Shown here: positions 6,219 to 10,845 of the stretch, piece by piece
How positions within the stretch are numbered: the stretch's first letter is position 1
How the letters are laid out: each line of letters begins with the position of its first letter
Origin: JBMTVT01 sp049451635
GTDB lineage: Bacteria > Bacteroidota > Bacteroidia > Flavobacteriales > Flavobacteriaceae
Direction of reading: 5' to 3'
DNA length: 10,845 nt
NCBI GenBank assembly: GCA_049451635.1
Contig: JBMTVT010000068.1
Span: 1-10,845, forward strand
Notes under the pieces: model-generated
What the model was told of the DNA's origin: nothing
Seen by the model: only the letters and a program-made list of their open reading frames with translations
Databases searched by the model: none
Program-made: the position numbers and the translations under genes

Positions 6219-6225
6219 ATTTTTG
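6218..6225 (+). promoter_or_regulatory. -7 promoter element for the DUF3109 gene
   Basis: TATTTTTG (6218-6225) matches TAnnTTTG exactly and lies 22 bases before the ATG at 6248. It overlaps the last base of a 15-bp palindrome. No -33 TTG is visible at the right spacing. Confidence 0.45.
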
Positions 6226-6247
6226 CACCCTACAAGATAATCATTTT

Positions 6248-6817
6248 ATGTTTCAGTTAGGAAAAACCATTGTTTCTGAAGATGTTATAGGAAAAGAATT
6301 TTTATGCAATTTATCTGCTTGCAAAGGCGCGTGTTGTATTGATGGTGATGCTGGAGCACCGCTTAATAAAGAGGAAACTAAAATTCTTGAAGATATTTAT
6401 CCAAAGGTTAAGCCTTTTTTAAGGCAAGAAGGCATTGATGCCATTGAAGCTCAAGGGACCTTTGTTACTACTGAGGATGGCGACTTAGAAACGCCGTTAA
6501 TTAATGGAGCCGATTGCGCTTATGTTATTTTTGATGAAAATAATGTAGCGCTTTGTGGCATTGAAGAAGCCTATAACCAAGGAGAGATTTCTTGGAAAAA
6601 ACCAGTTTCCTGCCATTTATACCCTATAAGGGTTCAAGATTACTCAGAGTTTTCTGCGGTAAATTATCACAAATGGCAAATATGTGATGATGCCTGTACA
6701 CTAGGTGAAGAATTGGGGGTGCCAGTTTACAAATTTGTAAAAGAAGCCTTGATTAGAAAGTTTGGAGAGGACTGGTATTTGGAATTGGAAAAGGTTGCAA
6801 ATAATCTTCAAAAATAA
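6248..6817 (+). CDS. DUF3109-family cysteine-rich protein
   Basis: This 189-residue, probably cytosolic protein has nine cysteines in the DUF3109 arrangement: Cys20, Cys25, Cys29 and Cys30 in FLCNLSACKGACC (18-30), Cys90, Cys103, Cys122 in KPVSCHLYPIR (118-128), and Cys146 and Cys150. The GDAGAPL block (33-39) and the C-terminal LIRKFGEDWYLEL (168-180) are also family-typical. The cysteine clusters resemble those of the YkgJ-type zinc or iron chelate families, so a metal site or iron-sulfur cluster is likely, but no biochemical role is known to me. The open frame extends far upstream across the antisense of the MarC gene. I chose the ATG at 6248 because conserved sequence starts there and a -7 element sits 22 bases before it. 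It is divergent from the MarC operon and appears to be a single-gene unit. Confidence 0.88.
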   Translation: MFQLGKTIVSEDVIGKEFLCNLSACKGACCIDGDAGAPLNKEETKILEDIYPKVKPFLRQEGIDAIEAQGTFVTTEDGDLETPLINGADCAYVIFDENNVALCGIEEAYNQGEISWKKPVSCHLYPIRVQDYSEFSAVNYHKWQICDDACTLGEELGVPVYKFVKEALIRKFGEDWYLELEKVANNLQK

Positions 6818-6823
6818 CCCGTT

Positions 6824-6878
6824 AAGTACTGTAAAATAGGCTTTTCAGTCCACTTCAGTTATTGCAAAATCAGTACTT
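6824..6878. repeat. Wide inverted repeat after the DUF3109 gene
   Basis: AAGTACTG (6824-6831) and CAGTACTT (6871-6878) are perfect 8-base inverted copies separated by 39 bases. No T-run follows, so it is not a standard terminator. It could be a paired operator or a long-loop RNA structure, and chance cannot be excluded. The rest of the 275-base gap before nrdB is very AT-rich and holds no gene I can support. Confidence 0.3.
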
Positions 6879-6971
6879 CCTAGCAACAATGTTTTTATTT
6901 TAAATAAATGAATATCAGAATTTTATAATTAATTTTTTAAAAATAAAATATTCTTTGTCAGATTTTTTTGT

Positions 6972-7001
6972 TGTTAAAAACTTGTTGACAATGTTTATAA
7001 C
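6972..7001 (+). promoter_or_regulatory. Three phased TGTTnAnAA motifs upstream of nrdB
   Basis: TGTTAAAAAC (6972-6981), TGTTGACAAT (6983-6992) and TGTTTATAAC (6992-7001) share TGTT-N-A-N-AA and start 11 and 9 bases apart, about one helical turn each. They resemble the reverse complement of the DnaA box (TGTGGATAA), differing at the fourth position and nearby. They lie 90-120 bases before nrdB. The E. coli nrdAB promoter is controlled by DnaA, which makes DnaA or another nrd regulator a reasonable guess. A nearby weak -7 candidate is AATCTTTG at 7031-7038. Confidence 0.4.
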
Positions 7002-7092
7002 TATGCCTTTCATTTTTAAGTTCATTTTTCAATCTTTGTTGTTCTCGAAATCGGAAAATTTTCGTCAAACCTTAATATAAAAACCAAAAACA

Positions 7093-8076
7093 ATGTCGCA
7101 AGTAGCAGTAGAGCCCATTTTACAAGAAAATAAAGATCGTTTTGTAATATTTCCAATTCAGCATCATGATATATGGGAATGGTACAAGAAATCGGAGGCT
7201 AGTTTTTGGACTGCAGAAGAAATTGATTTACACCAAGATTTAACAGATTGGTCAACTAAATTAAATGATGACGAGCGCTATTTTATAAAACATATTTTAG
7301 CATTTTTTGCTGCCAGTGATGGTATTGTGAATGAAAATTTAGCCGAAAATTTTGTAAATGAAGTACAATACAGTGAAGCTAAATTCTTTTATGGGTTTCA
7401 AATCATGATGGAGAACATCCACAGTGAAACCTATTCGCTTTTAATTGATACTTATGTAAAAGACGAAAAAGAAAAAGACCTTCTTTTTAATGCCATTGAA
7501 AATTTTCCTGCAATAAAAAAGAAAGCAGAATGGGCATTAAAATGGATAGAGTCTCCAAGTTTTGCGGAGCGTTTAATTGCTTTTGCAGCTGTTGAGGGGA
7601 TTTTCTTTTCAGGGGCATTTTGCTCTATATTCTGGCTTAAGAAAAGAGGCTTAATGCCAGGATTGACATTCTCAAATGAGTTAATCTCCCGTGATGAAGG
7701 TGTACACTGTGACTTCGCCGTACACTTACACAACAAACATTTAGTAAACAAAGTTCCAAAATCCCGTATTACCGAGATTTTAATAGACGCTTTAGATATA
7801 GAACGCGAATTTATAACCGAATCTTTACCAGCTAGTTTAATAGGTATGAATGCTGTTTTAATGGCACAATACCTTGAATTTGTGACAGACAGATTGTTAT
7901 TTGAACTAGGTTGCGATAAAGTTTACAACACTGCAAATCCATTTGACTTTATGGATATGATTTCGTTGCAAGGAAAAACCAACTTCTTTGAAAAACGTGT
8001 ATCAGAATATCAAAAAGCAGGTGTTTTAAACAAAGAAGAAGAGAAAGATAAGTTCAATTTTGATGCCGATTTTTAA
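7093..8076 (+). CDS. nrdB: Ribonucleotide reductase class I, beta (radical-generating) subunit
   Basis: This 327-residue ferritin-like subunit houses the metal cofactor and tyrosyl radical that starts reduction of ribonucleotides by NrdA. All expected metal ligands are present: Asp76 (AASDGIVNENL), Glu107 and His110 (MENIHSE), Glu168 (AAVEGIFF), and Glu202 and His205 (RDEGVHCDF). The radical tyrosine is Tyr114, four residues after His110. The C-terminal FNFDADF (321-327) is the peptide that docks into NrdA. Blocks such as SFWTAEE (37-43), FFAASDGIVNENL (71-83) and LKKRGLMPGLTFSNELISRD (182-201) match eukaryotic R2 closely from memory, so this is the eukaryote-like class Ia type and not the E. 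coli or NrdF type. The ATG at 7093 has the context AAAAACA and no Shine-Dalgarno. It precedes nrdA by 180 bases with no strong terminator between, so the two are probably co-transcribed. Confidence 0.97.
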   Translation: MSQVAVEPILQENKDRFVIFPIQHHDIWEWYKKSEASFWTAEEIDLHQDLTDWSTKLNDDERYFIKHILAFFAASDGIVNENLAENFVNEVQYSEAKFFYGFQIMMENIHSETYSLLIDTYVKDEKEKDLLFNAIENFPAIKKKAEWALKWIESPSFAERLIAFAAVEGIFFSGAFCSIFWLKKRGLMPGLTFSNELISRDEGVHCDFAVHLHNKHLVNKVPKSRITEILIDALDIEREFITESLPASLIGMNAVLMAQYLEFVTDRLLFELGCDKVYNTANPFDFMDMISLQGKTNFFEKRVSEYQKAGVLNKEEEKDKFNFDADF

Positions 8077-8096
8077 TTGAAAGGCCTCAATTAAAA
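8071..8096 (+). repeat. Perfect hairpin over the nrdB stop codon
   Basis: TTTTAATTGA (8071-8080) and TCAATTAAAA (8087-8096) form a perfect 10-bp stem with the loop AAGGCC. The nrdB stop TAA (8074-8076) lies inside the left arm. No T-run follows on the plus strand, so partial termination, mRNA protection or RNA processing is more likely than full termination. Confidence 0.5.
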
Positions 8097-8098
8097 TG

Positions 8099-8117
8099 TA
8101 TTCCACATAGTGGAAAA
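8099..8117. promoter_or_regulatory. Palindromic pair of DnaA-box-like sites in the nrdB-nrdA gap
   Basis: TTCCAC (8101-8106) and GTGGAA (8110-8115) are inverted around ATA. As nonamers, TATTCCACA (8099-8107, plus) has two mismatches to the DnaA box TTATCCACA. TTTTCCACT (8117-8109, minus) has one mismatch to the relaxed form TTTTCCACA. It may be a protein-binding palindrome or simply an RNA hairpin with a 3-base loop. Confidence 0.3.
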
Positions 8118-8162
8118 CTAAACTAAATACCATTTATTAGAATTAATTAATCCTCTAGATTT

Positions 8163-8185
8163 AGTTCTTTTCAAAAAAAAGAATT
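8163..8185 (+). repeat. A/T-rich hairpin in the nrdB-nrdA gap
   Basis: TTCTTTT (8165-8171) pairs with AAAAGAA (8177-8183) around a 5-base loop, extended by one G-U and one A-U pair. It is AT-only apart from one G or C per arm and so weak. A -7-like TAGATTTA (8156-8163, one mismatch) lies just upstream and could mark an internal nrdA promoter. Confidence 0.25.
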
Positions 8186-8213
8186 TCAAATTTAGGCTAA
8201 CTAACTAACCCCA

Positions 8214-8236
8214 ATTTCTGAAGGTGTATCAGAAAT
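8214..8236 (+). promoter_or_regulatory. Hairpin immediately upstream of nrdA
   Basis: ATTTCTGA (8214-8221) and TCAGAAAT (8229-8236) are a perfect 8-bp stem with the loop AGGTGTA, ending 20 bases before the nrdA ATG. It could influence ribosome access or be an operator for an internal promoter. Three tandem CTAA units (8197-8208) lie just upstream. Confidence 0.4.
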
Positions 8237-8256
8237 ATTAAAAAAAGTGTAAAACA

Positions 8257-10746
8257 ATGTATGTAGTAAAAAGAGACGGAAGAAAAGAACAGGTGATGTT
8301 CGACAAAATCACTGCCAGAGTGAGAAAATTATGTTACGGATTAAACGAATTAGTTGATCCATTAAAAGTAGCCATGCGCGTTATAGAAGGTTTATACGAT
8401 GGTGTTACCACAAGTGAACTTGATAATTTGGCGGCTGAGGTTGCAGCAACCATGACGACGGCACATCCAGATTATGCACGTTTAGCTGCCCGTATTTCTG
8501 TTTCAAACTTACACAAGAACACCAAAAAAACGTTCAGCGAGGTAATGCACGATTTGTATACTTATGTAAACCCCAGAACGGGAAAGGATGCACCACTTTT
8601 ATCTGATGAGGTTTACAATGTAATTATGGAGAATAAAGACCGTCTTGACTCTACAATTATATACAATCGCGATTTTGGCTATGACTATTTCGGGTTTAAA
8701 ACCTTAGAACGTTCCTACCTTTTAAAATTAAACGGACAAATAGCTGAACGTCCTCAACACATGTTAATGCGCGTTTCCATAGGGATTCATTTAAATGATA
8801 TAGAATCGGCTATTGAGACCTACGAATTAATGTCTAAAAAGTATTTTACACACGCTACACCAACATTGTTTAATTCGGGGACACCAAAACCTCAAATGTC
8901 ATCTTGTTTTCTTTTAACTATGAAAGATGATAGTATTGAGGGTATTTATGACACCCTAAAACAAACCGCAAAAATATCACAATCTGCAGGTGGTATCGGC
9001 TTAGCTATTCATAATGTTCGTGCTACAGGTAGTTATATTGCCGGTACAAACGGTACCAGTAATGGTATTGTACCAATGCTTCAAGTGTTTAATGATACTG
9101 CACGGTATGTAGATCAAGGTGGTGGAAAACGTAAAGGAAGTTTTGCTATTTATATTGAAACATGGCATGCCGATATTTTTGATTTCTTGGATTTAAAGAA
9201 AAACCATGGTAAAGAAGAAATGCGCGCGCGCGATTTATTTTATGCGATGTGGATTTCAGATTTGTTCATGAGACGTGTGCAGGAAGATGGCCCTTGGACG
9301 TTAATGTGCCCTAACGAATGCCCGGGATTGCCAGAAACCCATAGTGAAGAATTTGAAGCTTTATACTTAAAATATGAAGCAGAAGGAAAAGGACGTAAAA
9401 CCATAAAAGCACGTGAACTTTGGGAGAAAATCTTAGAATCCCAAATAGAAACAGGTACGCCTTACATGCTGTACAAAGATGCTGCTAACCGCAAATCAAA
9501 TCAGAAAAATTTGGGAACCATTCGTTCTTCAAATTTATGTACAGAAATTTTAGAATATACATCACCTGATGAGGTCGCCGTATGTAATTTAGCATCTATA
9601 GCTTTACCAATGTTTGTTAAAAATGGTGAGTTTGATCATAAAGAACTCTTCCGTATCACTAAACGTGTTACTAAAAACCTAAACAAAGTTATTGATAGAA
9701 ATTACTACCCTGTAAAAGAAGCTGAAAACTCCAATATGCGCCACAGACCAATTGGATTGGGTGTACAAGGATTAGCGGATACTTTTATACAGTTGCGTTT
9801 ACCTTTTACTAGTGATGAAGCCAAAAAATTAAACCAAGATATTTTTGAAACCCTTTATTATGCAGCGGTTACAGCTAGTATGGAGGAAGCTAAAGAAGAT
9901 GGTCCATACCAAACATATAAAGGTTCTCCAATAAGTAGAGGTGAGTTTCAACACAACCTTTGGAATATAAAAGACGAAGAATTAAGTGGTAATTGGGATT
10001 GGAACAAATTACGTAAACAAGTATTAAAACATGGTGTACGCAACTCACTTTTAGTAGCCCCTATGCCAACGGCTTCAACGTCTCAAATACTTGGAAACAA
10101 CGAGTGTTTTGAGCCCTATACTTCTAATATTTACACACGTCGTGTATTGTCAGGTGAGTTTATTGTAGTTAATAAACATTTGCTAGAAGATTTAGTGGAA
10201 TTAGGCTTGTGGAATGAAAGTTTAAAGCAAGATATTATGAGAGCCAATGGTTCTGTTCAAGCTATAGATGTAATTCCTCAGGATATTAAAGACCTTTACA
10301 AAACGGTTTGGGAAATGAGTATGAAAGATATTATAGATATGTCTCGCCAACGAGGATATTTCATCGATCAGTCTCAATCGCTTAACTTGTTCTTGGAAGG
10401 GGCTACCATGGCAAAATTAACATCTATGCATTTTTACGCATGGAAAAGCGGTCTAAAAACAGGTATGTATTACTTGCGTACCAAAAGCGCCGTAGACGCT
10501 ATTAAATTTACACTTCAAACCACAAAAACGGAAGAGCCTACTGCCGAAGTAGTAGAAGTTAACAATGCCACTACACAAAAAGAAGAGGCTAAAAAAATGA
10601 AATTAGCAGCACAAAACGCTGCAAAATTTGCTAAGCAAAACACCCAAGAAGTAGATGTGCAACCTATGACTGCCGAAGAGATGAAGGCGCTTATTGCACA
10701 AGCCAAGGCAAGCGAGGGAGACGACTGTTTAATGTGCGGATCTTAA
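8257..10746 (+). CDS. nrdA: Ribonucleotide reductase class I, alpha (catalytic) subunit
   Basis: This 829-residue cytosolic subunit converts ribonucleoside diphosphates to deoxy forms using the NrdB radical. Residues 1-90 form one ATP-cone (VKRDGRKEQVMFDKITARV at 4-22), the dATP/ATP activity switch. Asp56 corresponds to human Asp57, which is needed for dATP inhibition. Active-site residues are Cys217 (SSCFLL) and Cys443 (VAVCNLAS), the disulfide-forming pair; Asn426, thiyl-radical Cys428 and Glu430 (SSNLCTE); and the radical-transfer pair Tyr738-Tyr739 (GMYYLR). A flexible Lys/Ala/Glu-rich linker (about 755-820) leads to the redox tail DDCLMCGS, with Cys824 and Cys827 re-reduced by thioredoxin or glutaredoxin. 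Sequence blocks match eukaryotic R1 closely from memory, including the tail. The start has the A-rich context AAAACA and no Shine-Dalgarno. It follows nrdB by 180 structured bases, the reverse of the enterobacterial order. Confidence 0.97.
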   Translation: MYVVKRDGRKEQVMFDKITARVRKLCYGLNELVDPLKVAMRVIEGLYDGVTTSELDNLAAEVAATMTTAHPDYARLAARISVSNLHKNTKKTFSEVMHDLYTYVNPRTGKDAPLLSDEVYNVIMENKDRLDSTIIYNRDFGYDYFGFKTLERSYLLKLNGQIAERPQHMLMRVSIGIHLNDIESAIETYELMSKKYFTHATPTLFNSGTPKPQMSSCFLLTMKDDSIEGIYDTLKQTAKISQSAGGIGLAIHNVRATGSYIAGTNGTSNGIVPMLQVFNDTARYVDQGGGKRKGSFAIYIETWHADIFDFLDLKKNHGKEEMRARDLFYAMWISDLFMRRVQEDGPWTLMCPNECPGLPETHSEEFEALYLKYEAEGKGRKTIKARELWEKILESQIETGTPYMLYKDAANRKSNQKNLGTIRSSNLCTEILEYTSPDEVAVCNLASIALPMFVKNGEFDHKELFRITKRVTKNLNKVIDRNYYPVKEAENSNMRHRPIGLGVQGLADTFIQLRLPFTSDEAKKLNQDIFETLYYAAVTASMEEAKEDGPYQTYKGSPISRGEFQHNLWNIKDEELSGNWDWNKLRKQVLKHGVRNSLLVAPMPTASTSQILGNNECFEPYTSNIYTRRVLSGEFIVVNKHLLEDLVELGLWNESLKQDIMRANGSVQAIDVIPQDIKDLYKTVWEMSMKDIIDMSRQRGYFIDQSQSLNLFLEGATMAKLTSMHFYAWKSGLKTGMYYLRTKSAVDAIKFTLQTTKTEEPTAEVVEVNNATTQKEEAKKMKLAAQNAAKFAKQNTQEVDVQPMTAEEMKALIAQAKASEGDDCLMCGS

Positions 10747-10767
10747 TACCACTTATTAATTTCTCCC

Positions 10768-10787
10768 AATTCTTGCCTCAAGGAATT
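10768..10787 (+). repeat. Imperfect hairpin between nrdA stop and terminator
   Basis: AATTCTTG (10768-10775) pairs with CAAGGAATT (10779-10787) with one bulged G and a 3-base loop. It sits 21 bases after the nrdA stop and ahead of the main terminator. It might protect the 3' end or be incidental. Confidence 0.25.
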
Positions 10788-10814
10788 TGAGAGAGATTTC
10801 AATTTAAGTGTTTC

Positions 10815-10843
10815 AAAAGCACCTCGAAAGAGGTGCTTTTTTT
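10815..10843 (+). terminator. Intrinsic terminator of the nrdB-nrdA unit
   Basis: AAAAGCACCTC (10815-10825) pairs perfectly with GAGGTGCTTTT (10830-10840) around a stable GAAA tetraloop, followed by T-residues to 10843. The 11-bp stem with U-run is a textbook intrinsic terminator about 70 bases past the nrdA stop. Confidence 0.93.
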
Positions 10844-10845
10844 AA

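Noticed and set aside
5879..6247. 123-codon N-terminal extension of the DUF3109 frame
   Set aside because: It is antisense to most of the MarC-family gene and shows low-complexity shadow sequence; the conserved protein and a -7 element point to the ATG at 6248.
7452..7751. Minus-strand open frame of 99 codons inside nrdB
   Set aside because: It is antisense to the most conserved part of NrdB, where strong protein constraint can keep the reverse frame open by chance.
8097..8111. Four-codon ATG frame between nrdB and nrdA
   Set aside because: It is too short to support, and its bases are better explained by the palindrome at 8101-8115.
10515..10706. Minus-strand open frame inside the 3' end of nrdA
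   Set aside because: It is a shadow of the Lys/Ala-rich NrdA linker, which reads as Cys/Ala/Phe-rich on the other strand.

Overview
The window looks like chromosomal DNA from a low-GC member of the Bacteroidota, most likely the family Flavobacteriaceae. The evidence is an AT-rich composition, almost no Shine-Dalgarno sequences, A-rich start-codon contexts, several upstream octamers matching the Bacteroidota -7 promoter element (TAnnTTTG), and gene families and neighbours familiar from flavobacteria. There are no tRNA or rRNA genes, CRISPR arrays, insertion sequences or phage genes. The content is core metabolism rather than an accessory island.

Layout. On the minus strand at the left edge is an unfinished lipoprotein gene (1-476). 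It is divergent from a short-chain-type L-threonine 3-dehydrogenase (640-1614), followed by a HupE/UreJ-like membrane protein with its own promoter (1656-2246). After a structured gap comes a tightly coupled pair: a dCMP deaminase (2436-2867) and a membrane-anchored S41 processing protease (2867-4456), overlapping by one base. A strong two-way terminator (4672-4706) separates these from a three-gene minus-strand operon that reads from right to left: a MarC-family membrane protein (6150-5563), a 67-residue two-helix membrane protein (5552-5349) and a minimal FAD protein (5347-4739). Divergent from the MarC-family gene is a cysteine-rich DUF3109 protein (6248-6817). The right third holds the class I ribonucleotide reductase genes in the order nrdB (7093-8076) then nrdA (8257-10746), ending in a classic terminator with a GAAA loop (10815-10843).

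How the genes fit together. NrdB and NrdA make deoxyribonucleotides, and the dCMP deaminase makes dUMP for thymidylate synthesis, so two separate transcription units feed DNA precursor supply. Every catalytic and metal-binding residue I could place in NrdA and NrdB is present, and both subunits are of the eukaryote-like type. The other genes are probably independent units: threonine breakdown, envelope proteolysis, and membrane proteins of unclear role.

I did not find a clearly new multi-gene system. The observations most worth checking are regulatory. They are a phased triplet of TGTTnAnAA motifs ahead of nrdB, a hairpin-rich nrdB-nrdA spacer with a palindromic pair of DnaA-box-like sites, a 15-bp palindrome between the divergent MarC and DUF3109 promoters, a structured leader ahead of the dCMP deaminase, and the single-domain flavoprotein without redox cysteines or an obvious NAD(P) domain in the MarC operon.
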